Shown here: in pieces, positions 1-10,432 of the stretch | Numbering within the stretch: the first letter of the stretch is position 1 | Layout: each line of letters starts with the position of its first letter | Assembly (NCBI GenBank): GCA_949987565.1 | Contig: OX465110.1 | Span: 19,807,273-19,871,272, forward strand | Source of the DNA: Luidia sarsii | Lineage: Eukaryota; Echinodermata; Asteroidea; Paxillosida; Luidiidae | Direction of reading: 5' to 3' | Length of the DNA stretch: 64,000 bases | The notes under the pieces: model-generated | Databases searched by the model: none | Seen by the model: only the letters and a program-made list of their open reading frames with translations | What the model was told of the DNA's origin: nothing | Made by a program: the position numbers and the translations under genes

Positions 1-369
1 TGTTTCTGTTTCATTGACATACATGTCAAATAAATCCGGCAAAATAAGTGACTTCTGTGCAAGAATGGAATGGTTGCGAAGTGACTTTTGGCACATGTGA
101 TTCGTTAATATTGATTATTAGTTTTAGCCACGAGACGGCAAAAAAAAAATGGAACAGAAACAGACACAGAAACAAACAGAAACAGGAATAGTCACACAGA
201 CCCAAACCAACATAAAAAACCCAAACCCACCCTCCATGAGTTAGTTTCTCTCCTTGCTCCCTAAAATAAATACTCACATCCCTAACCCCTGCCCTCCTCA
301 AAGAAAACAAAAATTGATTACAAATCATTTCAAGCAGTGAATGAAAAATATCGCAAACTAACTGATGCT

Positions 370-600
370 TCAATGAGGGTTTGCACTGCTCGGCGTATTA
401 AGCAGTGAACGCTCAGCGCTTTTGCCTAATGCCTGATGAAAACATTTCAGGCAGCTCGGGCTGGATTCGAACCCGCGACTCCTGCTTACTAGTGCAGACG
501 TCTTGGCCACTTGACCACCGAGCTGGTCGTGCGGTGGATTCGAATAATGTATAGCGGTGAGTACCGTGTTGCATCACAGATATAAAATTATGTTGGCGTC
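370..600 (-). repeat. tRNA-derived SINE-like repeat
   Basis: The minus strand at 451-526 reads as a tRNA-like body: an A-box-like TGGTCAAGTGG, a B box GGTTCGAATCC and matching 7-nt ends (AGCTCGG/CCGAGCT). The anticodon arm does not fold into a proper 5-bp stem with a 7-nt loop, so this is a tRNA relic, not a working gene. The flanks (CAGCGCTTTTGCC, ATGCCTGATGAAAA) recur at 1075-1180, 16850-16930, 38340-38462 and 58985-59160. A degenerate relative lies at 10780-10910. Confidence 0.6.
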
Positions 601-1480
601 AAGGAGAATGAAATTCAAGGAGGGTTTGCCCTGCTTTACGTTTTAAGCATAGATAATGCTCTGTGCTTACAGGCTAACTGTGCGCTCAAATGACCATAAA
701 AACAAACCTGACAAATTCAGAGGGCATGACGTTTGTTTTCTTAATTCTAGCTGATAGGACCTCTCTCACAGGCAGAGCAAGGTCCTGATAGAATAACAAA
801 ATATTCAGGGTTGGATTTCGCGAATCCTTACGACGCATTGTAACCCAACTCATGACTGATGACCCCTCATAAGCTGAAATCAATAGGATTTGTTTTCTAT
901 CGCTCATGGTCTTACGATTGATCATAAGTTAAGAAGCGCTTGATGGAATCGACCACATGACTTCTATAACTTTTGTGGACAATTTAGAATTTTTTTGGGG
1001 GAGGATCAATTTAAGTTATTGGAATAATGTACCCAAATTCGCTATTAAAAAAGTAGTAAAGGTGATTCAAGGGTTTGCCGTGCCTGCTCGAGCAGGCTGA
1101 AAAATGTTCATCAGACATCGGGCAAAGCAATGGGTACTTGGTGCTTATTACCTTGAGGAGAGCAAACCCTCATTGAATTCCATTCTCTACAACGCAAACA
1201 TCATGTTATATCTATAGTGCAGGTACATTGTGGGATTGTTCCTGGTTGGGTATTTCCCATCATACGCAGAGTGACAGAAAAAGGTCATCTGTGTCCTATT
1301 GTCTCTCCTCCTTCCTATTCGCTTTTGTCCTTGTCATTCTACCTTTCCGAAAGGTCCTGCTCGGATCAAAATGTCCGGACCTCGACATTTTTTGACATTT
1401 GTATTTGTGTCATTTAGGTCAGCATGCAGTTTGCAACATTTTCTGTATATTTCTGTATTTTCGCATTCAGTGTAGTGCAA

Positions 1481-1714
1481 GGCCCTTTTCCAAAACACGG
1501 CTTAGGCTTTGGCTCCGGCTTCGTCTCAGTTATCAAAATGCTGAAATACAAGTTGGAGTTCTTTATTGAAGTTGAAGCTTTGGATTCCTTTTCAAAACTC
1601 AGTCAAACATTCAAAAATGATGCCAAAGGCTTCCTGTTTTCATGTCTTGTACTTGAAATGGATGAAAGAACTAGAGACAAAGCCGGAGCCTAAGTCGGGC
1701 TTTGGAAAAGGGCC
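1481..1714. repeat. foldback MITE, family C (copy 1)
   Basis: Ends GGCCCTTTTCCAAAAC and TTTGGAAAAGGGCC are inverted repeats; the body is about 230 bp. It lies in the 3' flank of the sialyltransferase. Nearly identical to the copy at 3739-3974 and in the same orientation. Confidence 0.8.
1562..1567 (-). terminator. candidate poly(A) signal for the sialyltransferase, carried by a MITE
   Basis: AATAAA on the minus strand, 219 nt past the stop codon. It lies inside the foldback element at 1481-1714 and I see no other canonical AATAAA on this strand between the stop codon and the window edge. Confidence 0.4.
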
Positions 1715-1785
1715 CAAGATTCTTGCCCCTCCCTTATCCACACCACCCCCCCCCTCCCCCACCGAATCAATAATAGAATGGTCCA

Positions 1786-4700
1786 TCATCTGACCCCCGG
1801 ATAGATCCGGATCTTGCCGGCTTTCTGCAGCTTCTCCATGACCGACTGCTCAAAGGTGCTGTCGTGCACGCCGGTGGTCTTGAAGAAGGAGTTGTGCGTT
1901 CCGTCGTCTTTGCTCCAGTAATGGTCCCAGTTGCCCAGCTTGTTGGCCCCGTAGCCAAAGACGTCCACCTGTGAGGCAGGGGAGACAACAAACAGATAAG
2001 GGGGTTGAGGGTCGGGGTTTGGGGGTTGGCGGGAAGAAAGGAACAGATTTGGACAAAGATCAAAATAAGGAATAGGAATGTTGTCCAATGGCTTGGAATG
2101 TTGTCCAATACTTCAGGACTGCTTTTTTTAAAGAAGTGGTGGTGTTGAAATGAAGGCACAAGGCCAGTTGTCTGTGGACTGAGGCCAGTTGAAGGGCATA
2201 GAGGCTAGTTGGAAGGCCACCGAGGCTAGTTGCCTGAGGACAGAGGCCAGTCGGCAGGGGACTGAGGCCAGTTGGCAGGGGACTGAGGCCAGTTGGCAGG
2301 GGACTGAGGCCAGTTGGCAGTGCACTGAGGCCAGTTGGCAGGGGACTGAGGCCATGCCAGTTGCCTGAGGACAGAGGCCAGTTGGCAGGGGATTGAGGCC
2401 AGTTGGCAGGGGATTGAGGCCAGTCGGCAGGGGACTGAGGCCAGTTGGCAGGGGATTGAGGCCAGTTGGCAGGGGACTGAGGCCAGTTGCCTGAGGACAG
2501 AGGCCAGTCGGCAGGGGACTGAGGCCAGTTGCCTGAGGACTGAGGCCAGTTTGCAGGGGACTGAGGCCAGTTGGCAGGGGACTGAGGCCAGTTGGCAGGG
2601 GACTGAGGCCAGTTGGCAGGGGACTGAGGCCAGTTGGCAGGGGACTGAGGCCAGTTGGCAGGGGACTGAGGCCAGTTGGCAGGGGACTGAGGCCAGTAGG
2701 CAGGGGACTGAGGCCAGTTGGCAGGGGACTGAGGCCAGTTGGCAGGGGACTGAGGCCAGTTGGTAGGGTACTGAGGCCAGTTGGTAGGGTACTGAGGCCA
2801 GTTGGTAGGGTACTGAGGCCAGTTGGTAGGGTACTGAGGCCAGTTGGCAGGGGACTGAGGCCAGTTGGCAAGGGACTGAGGCCAGTTGGCAGGGGACTGA
2901 GGCCAGTTGGCAGGGGACTGAGGCCAGTTGGCAGGGGACTGAGGCCAGTTGGCAGGGGACTGAGGCCAGTTGGCAGGGGACTGAGGCCAGTTGGCAGGGG
3001 ACTGAGGCCAGTTGGCAGGGGACTGAGGCCAGTTGGCAGGGGACTGAGGCCAGTTGGCAGGGGACTGAGGCCAGTTGGCAGGGGACTGAGGCCAGTTGGC
3101 AGGGGACTGAGGCCAGTTGGCAGGGGACTGAGGCCAGTTGGCAGGGGACTGAGGCCAGTTGGCAGGGGACTGAGGCCAATTGGCAGGGGACTGAGGCCAG
3201 TTGGCAGGGGACTGAGGCCAGTTGGCAGGGGACTGAGGCCAGTTGGCAGGGGACTGAGGCCAGTTGGCAGGGGACTGAGACCAGTTGGCAGGGGACTGAG
3301 GCCAGTTGGTAGGGTACTGAGGCCAGTTGGCAGGGGACTGAAGCCAGTTGCCCGAGGACTGAGGCCAGTTGGTAGGGTACTGAGGCCAGCTGACAGGCCA
3401 ATGTAGCCAGTTGGCAAGGCATCAAGGCATAGGATGGGCTATGAGGCTCCTTGACGGAGCACACAGACCACATGGCAAGGCATTGAACAAGTTCATTGAA
3501 CAAACAAAAAACCCTAGAATGACAATGAGCAGTGCACAATACCTCATCGCATATCTGCAAGGCAAAGAACAAGGCCAGTTGACCGGTGGAAGGGTAGCGT
3601 CCATGCTTCTCTAGCCACTCAGAGTGCACATGGTGCATTAAGGCAGGATTGTAGATCATGACCTGGGGGGGGGGGGGTTAACAAAACAATGATAAGGACG
3701 TTATCCCATGATGGCTTTGTTCTAACCAGAACACACCTGGGCCCTTTTCCAAACCCCGGCTTAGGCTTCGGCTCCGGCTTCGTCTCAGTTATCCAAATGC
3801 TGAAATATAAGTTGGAGTTCTTTATTGAAGTTGAAGCTTTGGATTCCTTTTCAAAACTCAGTCAAACATTCAAAAGTGATGCCAAAGGCTTCCTGTTTTC
3901 ATGCCTTGTACTTGAAATGGATGAAAGAACTAGAGACAAAGCCGGAGCCTGAGCCGGGCTTTGGAAAAGGGCCCTGAAATGAGCGAACCATTATGAATGA
4001 TCAGGAAAGCAAAGAAACTCTGAAAGATTGGAAGGTTTGCAATGGTGGAAGTACCAAGAGGAAGGCATACCATGTAGGCCTGATGAATATCTCTTTCGAG
4101 ACAGAGTGTGGCTCTGAAAAGAGCCAGTAAGTCAATGTTTCAGGAGAGCTGGATTCCAAGTATTATCGGTGCGTACAACGTGTTGTGGAGAGCAGTGGAC
4201 CGTGTACAGTGAAAGGGAACCTGAGCGGACCTGTGAGACTCAAAGCGTTGAGTCACCGGCTCTTTTCTGAGCCACACTCCGTCTCAAAACTGATGTGCTA
4301 CATGGTGTCACCGCAAACCTTCCACTCATGACCGGACGGTGTACAAAACTCTTAATTTTTCGTGACGGCTCTCTTGCACCTGAGCTAGCCAGCCCTTAGG
4401 TGGGCGTCTTCCCAGAGAGCCAACTATCATTGCTAGTGCGGGGATGCTATAGTCAGAAATATTCACCCATTAACTGCCGTGTACCGCAAGGGATCACAAC
4501 CCCATTTTCATTCAGTTGCAAACAACAATTTGCTGTTAACCTAAGCTTGCCACAGCTGTTGGAGGATCAGACGATGTGGATACATGTCATGTAGGTCAAT
4601 TGTTTCCTTTTCCAAATCACCATATACTAAAGAGCCTAATGTTTCACTCTCAGGATCTTTATCACAGGGCCTGACATTTAGATCCAGTCATTATCAAAAC

Positions 4701-7700
4701 TCTCCTTCTCCCTCCCCCTTTCATCCCTTCCTCTCTCCTTTCCTTCCGCCCTCCCCTTTCTCCCTCCTTCCCTCCCTCCCCTTCCTTCCCCCTTTCCTTT
4801 GTTTCTTCCTCCTCTACTCTCCTCCCTCCCTCCCCTTCCTCCCTCCCTTCCTCCCTCCTCTTTCTCCCCTTTTCCTCCCTCCCTCCCTTCATCCCTCCCT
4901 CCCTCCCTCCCTTCACTTGAAAAGTCATTCCAAAACCCAAACTATGAACAATTCTTGCATTCCTTTACCTTGTCTCGACTGACATCAATGGTCCTCTTCA
5001 CTTTTGTGTACGTTCTAAAAAAAATTGAAATAGAACAAATAAAGTTACACACATTACCAAGGAATGGCTAATTTTTACGGGTATAGATTTCAATGTCTAA
5101 AATGTGTGCATTCCTATGCTCACAGTTCTACATTATCTCCTTGCTGTAGTCTATGGTACAACAAATGACTTCTTGGGGAGCTGGTCACCGCCCCAATTGG
5201 GACGATATACGGTGTATTGACCGTGAGCAGCATTGGTACACCAGACGTGTCAAGGAGGCCATCCACATCCGACTTCGCCGAAACAACATCAACCGAGACA
5301 GCTGCATTGACATCCCCGGTTTCTGGCTCCCCACCATCAGACGCCACGACTGCCGACCCACCACGGACGGGGCCGCTAGTGGACGCCAGAATCGCGCGCC
5401 AAACCGCACAATCACTTCTACGACGTCCGCAAACCGGTACAGAGGAACCGGCGAAGCGGACATAAACAGACGCCGCAGCGCGCATTCTTCAGTTGCCTGA
5501 TGAAGGTTAGCAATTAGCGATTAGGGTTGCAGGCGCCCTCCAGTTTTTATGGTTTAAATTGTTAACTATCAAAATGAGCAGTCTGAGATTTTGAGAAAAA
5601 TTTATAAAAATGAGGCCATTTCCAGAAATCCAGAAATTTCTGGAAGCCTTACATCCCAGCTCAGGGAATTTGCTTCCGGATTAAAAAGAAAAGAAAAAGG
5701 CCTGTCGAAACTTGAGCCCCTCACTTTTCAATGGAGCCATTGGTCAGTGCACTGGTCAGCCAGGCAATGTCCAGCAGCTTAAAGTCCATCAGGACAAAGT
5801 GGACCTCCGGCCCCAGGGACTGGAAGCTCTCCGGATACATGAAGCGGTGAGTCTCCTTGCTGCCCACATCATCGCTGTAGCCCTTGTGCGGCGCCCGATT
5901 GATCCTGCAATCGTTTCAATGGAGATAAAGAAGTACACCGAGACCTTACAATGAGCCAGACTGCCTTCTAAAGACTGACAATGAATAATGTGACGGCAAG
6001 ATATTCTTTTCCGGTGGTGTTTGATTCATTTGTTCGGAATATGTACAATAAAAAAAGAAAGTTGGCTGAGGTAGCAAACATATTTTTACTGAGCTACACC
6101 CAGGGAAGGTCGTGTCCAGGGGATTTGGATGACCAGTCTTCCGTATGTGGTTTAAGCTCAGCAACAGCAGTGAAAACTGTTTCCAAAATGCAAGGATACC
6201 CATACATCGATCATAGCTGCCAACATACACTGTATCTTAAAGGAAATTAGGAATATTTCTCATAAAATTTAGTGGGCCTGACATTTTGATCCTAGCAGGA
6301 CCTTTCTCTGCCTTTGAAAATGGTCCTGCTAGGATCGAAACGTCAGGCCCACTTAATTTTATGATTTGCCTTTTGGTAATTTTAGTCAGTAAGCAGTTTG
6401 CAACATTTTTGTATATCACTAGGAATATTTATGTTTAAAAAATGGGCATCACATTTACAGAACAAACTACATGTACAGTATATGTATTTCCATGCCACAA
6501 ATCGGAATCGTTGTCAAGAGGTTGTAAAAAGTGATACATTTGTCCAAAGAAAAGATAAATAATTCCTCCAAAATAGGAACGGTTGTCAGCCATGATACAT
6601 GTATATTTCTAGGCAGGGGTGTACATAAAGTACAGTGTACATAATAATTAAGGTAGGCAACACCATTTTTTTTAGCACACACCAATGCTTTGTGCAGCTG
6701 TAGGTTGTTTAGGGATCGCTCAACAAATGTGAATACAATACAAGCACACACATAAAAACCATCCAACCATCCATAAGCCCCAAAGGTATGGCCACAGCAC
6801 AAAGGGACAGGGAGATTAAAGAACGTGTGAACTGGCGAAACAGTCCCTTCACTGAAGAATACACCCAAAAAAGGTTGTTCCTTAAAGTATGAACTCCCCA
6901 AGTCTCCCCAATAAAAAAAAAAAAAGAGAGAAAAAAAAAGTAACAGCTTGATTTGAATTGAGGTCGCATTTATTCCACCATGAATTATCACAATGGCTTC
7001 ATCGGTTCATTCATGGAGGTCTATACTTATTCCTTCATGGCTCATTTGATTCTCGAGGGGGTCTGAAAAGTATAGGACACATGCTAACCGGTCTATAATG
7101 AAAGATACAGGGTGGCAGTTTGTCTTTGTCTTTTTGGATCAGTTGTTCAAGACAAGGAGGGTTTTTCTGGTCAGTGATATTCACCGATGGTGAAAGGGGC
7201 AGAAGTGTTGGCTGTTGCTCTGAGGGAATGGGTGTCTTACCGTATTGGAACTGTGAGGTGGTGCGGATGAAAATGCTGTACAACCAAAGAGCTCTACATG
7301 GTATAACCTTTTGACTTCTGCCGCATGCATTTCAATGAGCAGGGACCTATTTATATTGTAAGGCAGGTGGCTACAAATCGGGGCAAGAGTACCATCAGGG
7401 CAGAAGTGAATCTTCTTATTGGGCACGCTAGCCAGTGGGGCAAGGGCAAAGGAAGGGCAAAGGGAAGTGGAGGGCAAGGGAAGGGCAAATGGAAGGGAAG
7501 GGCAAGGGAAGGGCAGAAGGGCAAATGGAAGGGAAGGGAAAGAGAAGGGAAGGGTGAGGGATGGGAAAAAGGAAGGGCAAGGGAAGGGAAGGAAAAAGAA
7601 AGGGAAGGGCAAATGGAAGGGAAGGGCAAGGGAAGGGCAAGGGCAGGGCAAGGGCAGGGCAAGGGCAGGGCAAGGGCAGGGCAAGGGCAGGGCAAGGGAA

Positions 7701-8737
7701 GGGAAGGAAAAAGAAAGGGAAGGGCAAATGGAAGGGAAGGGCAAGGGAAGGGCAAGGGCAGGGCAAGGGAAGGGCGAGGGAAGGGCAAGGGAAGGGCAAG
7801 GGAAGGGCAAGGGAAGGGCAAGGGAAGGGCGAGGGAAGGCAAGGGAAGGGAAGGGCAAGGGAAGGGAAGGGCAAAAGGGCAAATGGAAGGGAAGGGCAAG
7901 GGAAGGGCAAGGGAAGGGCAAGGAAAGGGAAGGAAAACGAAAGGGAAGAGCGAGGGAAGGGCAAATGGAAGGGAAGGGCAAGGGAATGGCAGAAGGGCAA
8001 ATGGAAGGGAAGGGAAAGAGAAGGGAAGGGCAAGGGAAGGGCAAGGGAAGGGCAAGGGAAGGGCAAGGGAAGGGCAAGGGAAAAGAAAGGGAAGAGCAAG
8101 GGAAGGGCAAATGGAAGGGAAGGGAAAGAGAAGGGAAGAGCGAGGGAAGGGCAAGGAAATGGCAAATGGAAGGGAAGGGAAAAGAAAGGGAAGAGCGAGG
8201 GAAGGGCAAAGGGAAGGCAAGGGAAAGAGAAGGCCACAGGCAAAGGTAGGGCTAGGGCAATGTCAAGGGCAGTAGGCAGCCTGGGCACTCACCTGAAGAC
8301 AAAGTCATGTGAGTCAATGAGCTGGCTGTAGTTGCTGCCTCGCAGGTTGCCTGAGTTGCCCACCACGGCACAGCGTAGGCAGCTGGAGATGTTGCGCACC
8401 CAGTAAGGGTCCTCCATGCCGATGACGTCCAGGGCTGCCTGGATCTCGCTGGAGATGTTGTTGGTGCCCCGGCTGCCCTGCAATGTCTGGTTTCAAATGA
8501 GGGATGGAAAAATCTCAAGATTGGACGGCAGTCAAGATTGGAAAAAGACATCCAGACACGCAAAGCCAGCATTATATAATACATTTGTACGTACGTGCTG
8601 CTTCCTTAGGTGTCAATTTCCGACTAATTTATTGAATGGCTGGTTTATTGATCGATTGAGAGATTGACTGGTTCATTGATTGATTGATTGATTGATTGAT
8701 TGATGATCGATTGATTGATGATTGATTGATTGATTGG

Positions 8738-8825
<88 letters not shown>

Positions 8826-10189
8826 CTGGCTGACTGACTAATTGGTTGACTGACTGAATGGATGACAGACTGGCTGACTGATTAATTGGTTATCTTGGTA
8901 ATCTTGGCTGACAGATTGGTTAGATGATTAATTGATTGATTGACAGGCCGAGTGTCTAACAAACCGACTCATTGACTGATTGGCTGAACTGAACCCCCCA
9001 CCCCCAAACCTACTGATTTTCTGTTCTTTTTCAAACTCAGCATGACAAGTATCATATTTTGGCTAGCTAGCACCCTCTGTACATGTGCCTCCTTTGCTGA
9101 CACAACTACAATGTCTCACCCTGGAAAGCTGTCGGGAGCTGTAACTCACTGCCTAGCCTAATATCAGAGCTGACATTTCATGGCAAGCAGTCATCACACC
9201 TTCTCAGCCCAGCTGGAATGCACTGACTGAAGGGCCCTCCAGGTGAATGTAATTGGGGAGTTGGTGTGCGCCTGAGTGAGCCAGGGGACAAAAGGGGACC
9301 CTTCTGCCGGACCTCTGCACAGCCCACATTATTAGAGGTTAGTCTTACACAATTTGTGTTGGCTGGATGGAGGATGAGAGGAGGGGAGGTTAAATATACG
9401 TGTACCAGTAAAAGCCTCAATTGATGCATCGATGGCCGATTGCACAATATGAAGCACTCTGGTGCAAATTGAACCGCATGGAAAACCCTTTGTCATTTTT
9501 TTTTTTTTTGGAGGGGGGGGGTGGGCATACTACAAGCCCTTTGGAGAACCTGAGGTAGCTTGTAATTGGGGCTTTGGCTTGGGCTCTTAAATTTAGGTCG
9601 ATTGAGAGTGGCACTTGTGGCCATGTTGCAAGCTTCTTTTGAGAAAGAACCCATGGCTTGGGCTCTGGCTTGGGTTTGGGGTTGGCAGCTATGTTTCTAG
9701 CATGATCAGCTTGAAATCTCATATGAGCTGAGGTTAATTTATTTATTTATTTATTTTTTTATTTTTTTGGGGGGGGGTCTGGAATGACAGAAGAAGGCCT
9801 CTCCGGCCTCCCCTCTCTGTCTCACCACTATTTACCTTCCACCAGCGAGCCACGTCGGGCCCCAACTCCCGGTTGTTGCCAGTCCACAGCGGGCTCAGAC
9901 CGGCGCTGAACTTCATGTCGAACCAGTCCGAGTGGCCGCTCAGCCAGAGACGCCGGCAGCCGTCCGAGGCGTTCAGCCGGCCGCCCGTCGTCCGGGCCGG
10001 CTCCGGCACGGCCAACTGCTGCTCCTGGCCAAAGAGGTGCTGCAGCGAGCCCAGCTGGGGGGAGTCGGGCAGCCCGCCGCCGCCGGCAGCCTGGCCCCGC
10101 CGCACCCCTGTCTCGTAGAAGAGGAGGTAGAGAGAGAAGCTGAGCAGGATGCCCACGACCAGGCACACTGGCCTCAGACGAGCTCTCAT
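1786..10189 (-). CDS. ST3GAL1/2-like: ST3GAL1/2-like beta-galactoside alpha-2,3-sialyltransferase, 6 coding exons
   Basis: Exons (minus): 10189-9836, 8477-8293, 5904-5725, 5014-4969, 3662-3543, 1968-1786. All junctions are GT/AG and phases agree, giving 355 aa (human ST3GAL1 and ST3GAL2 are 340 and 350). It should transfer sialic acid from CMP-Neu5Ac to Gal-beta-1,3-GalNAc acceptors in the Golgi lumen. Seen: a type II signal anchor at residues about 6-27; stem with WFD...WWK as in ST3GAL1; sialylmotif L about 151-198 ([29 protein letters not shown]); motif S about 281-303 ([19 protein letters not shown]); motif III HYWS at 311-314; motif VS, H330 to E335. The fourth exon is only 46 nt. Several N-glycosylation sequons (NAS, NIS, NYS) are present. 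Odd: motif III ends in Ser where ST3GAL1/2 have Glu. An acceptor at 10433 implies untranslated upstream exon(s). Family is certain; the paralogue is less so, although VMIYNPAL slightly favours ST3GAL2. Confidence 0.93.
2160..3400. repeat. 21-bp minisatellite in intron 5 of the sialyltransferase
   Basis: About 58 copies of ACTGAGGCCAGTTGGCAGGGG with point variants (TTGGTAGGGT, TTGCCTGAGG). Because 21 is a multiple of 3, the array keeps long frames open on both strands (7-residue periodic peptides such as LSPLPTG). It is intronic by splice-site evidence, so these are not genes. Confidence 0.95.
3739..3974. repeat. foldback MITE, family C (copy 2)
   Basis: Same element as 1481-1714, inserted about 75 bp upstream (sense direction) of the motif S exon in intron 4. 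Ends GGGCCCTTTTCCAAA and TTTGGAAAAGGGCCC. Confidence 0.8.
4031..4323. repeat. foldback MITE, family D
   Basis: Inverted repeat: GGAAGGTTTGC at the left end, GCAAACCTTCC at the right, with internal arms CTCTGAAAAGAGCC and GGCTCTTTTCTGAGCC. It carries the family signature CATGGTGTCACCGC. Other copies: 46527-46772 (complete); 21296-21380, 37745-37905, 47082-47165 (partial). Confidence 0.75.
4385..4580. repeat. SINE-like fragment in sialyltransferase intron 4
   Basis: GAGCTAGCCAGCCCTTAGGTGG matches in part the 3' flank of the tRNA-like repeat at 47842-47960 (AGCTATCCAGCCCTTAGATGG), followed by a similar CTTCCC..AAGTCAAC/GAGCCAAC stretch. A diverged or truncated copy. Confidence 0.4.
4688..4916. 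repeat. CCCTCCCTTCC pyrimidine tract
   Basis: Irregular CCTT/CCCTC microsatellite, pyrimidine on plus, hence purine in the sense strand of the sialyltransferase intron. It ends about 50 bp from the 46-nt exon at 4969-5014. Confidence 0.85.
5153..5500 (+). pseudogene. retroelement ORF C-terminal fragment, probably Penelope-like/GIY-YIG type
   Basis: The plus frame has [29 protein letters not shown] and NNINRDSC, the pattern I associate with the C-terminal tail of reverse-transcriptase elements (RPNW...RE..W..R..KEAI.I...NRD...). It ends at a stop followed by TGATGAAGG. No RT core is visible upstream; the rest is lost. It lies in sialyltransferase intron 3 in the opposite orientation. The element class is inference. 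Confidence 0.55.
6264..6419. repeat. foldback MITE, family B
   Basis: Core inverted repeat AGTGGGCCTGACATTTTGATCC / GATCGAAACGTCAGGCCCACT, then a one-sided tail TCAGTAAGCAGTTTGCAAC. Complete copies at 19428-19600 and 50795-50943; fragments at 1355-1440, 15795-15865, 16295-16375, 36655-36780, 38765-38815, 41325-41375, 46268-46320, 51210-51250 and 55235-55345. The most frequent family in the window. Confidence 0.8.
6490..6600. repeat. dispersed repeat shared with 21660-21770
   Basis: Both loci share TTGTCAAGAG, TTGTAAAAAGTGATACATTT and ATTCCTCCAAAATAG in the same order. Family unknown. Confidence 0.6.
7438..8262. repeat. GGGAAGGGCAA purine array, G-quadruplex prone
   Basis: About 820 bp built from GGGAAGGGCAA / GGGCAGGGCAA / AAATGGAA blocks, almost pure purine on plus. 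It lies in intron 2 of the sialyltransferase, about 30 bp past the donor at 8292, so the sense strand is C/T-rich and the template is G-rich. All long open frames here are periodic artefacts. Confidence 0.95.
8664..8960. repeat. (GATT)n microsatellite, grading into degenerate units
   Basis: Perfect GATT units for roughly 70 bp at 8752-8824, flanked by diverged GATT/GACT units to 8960. Intron 1 of the sialyltransferase. Confidence 0.9.
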
Positions 10190-10432
10190 GATGATCGGCC
10201 AATTTCTTTTGGTTTTCTTTCCAATTTTGTCTTCTTCTTTTTCTTTTCTTTTTCTTGTTTTACGCTAGTCTTCCCAGTTTCCGTGATGCCATTGCGGTGG
10301 GGTTTTTTTTTTGGGGGGGGGGTTTGGCAAGGAAATTTGTTGGAATGATGTTCAGCTACATGTAGTTCAAAGTACTGGTCCAAATGGAATGAAGATAGAA
10401 AGAGTGACTGGCTCCTTGTGGTTTAAGTCGAC
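10190..10432 (-). other. 5' UTR part of the first coding exon of the sialyltransferase
   Basis: On the minus strand a pyrimidine tract ending TTCTTTTCCAG stands just before 10432, and no ATG in frame with the CDS precedes the chosen start at 10189. This suggests the exon begins at 10432 and that one or more non-coding exons lie further right. A run of C then A (plus strand 10300-10321) sits inside this leader. Confidence 0.5.

Noticed and set aside
451..526. Functional tRNA gene
   Set aside because: A and B boxes are present but the anticodon arm is malformed and the same unit recurs in repeats; SINE relic. Same judgement for 47842-47912 and 28795-28860.
2128..3659. Long minus frames (429 and 477 codons) of LSPLPTG/ASVPCQL repeats
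   Set aside because: They are the 21-bp minisatellite read in frame. The 477-codon frame starts in the true motif S exon but passes its donor at 3542.
7181..8331. Several 250-340-codon frames rich in Gly-Lys-Arg or Pro-Ser-Phe
   Set aside because: Low-complexity purine array; open in several frames on both strands, inside an intron.
9828..10202. Alternative minus frame over sialyltransferase exon 1 (Arg/Ala-rich)
   Set aside because: Frame-shifted shadow of GC-rich coding sequence; lacks the signal anchor and does not join to exon 2.
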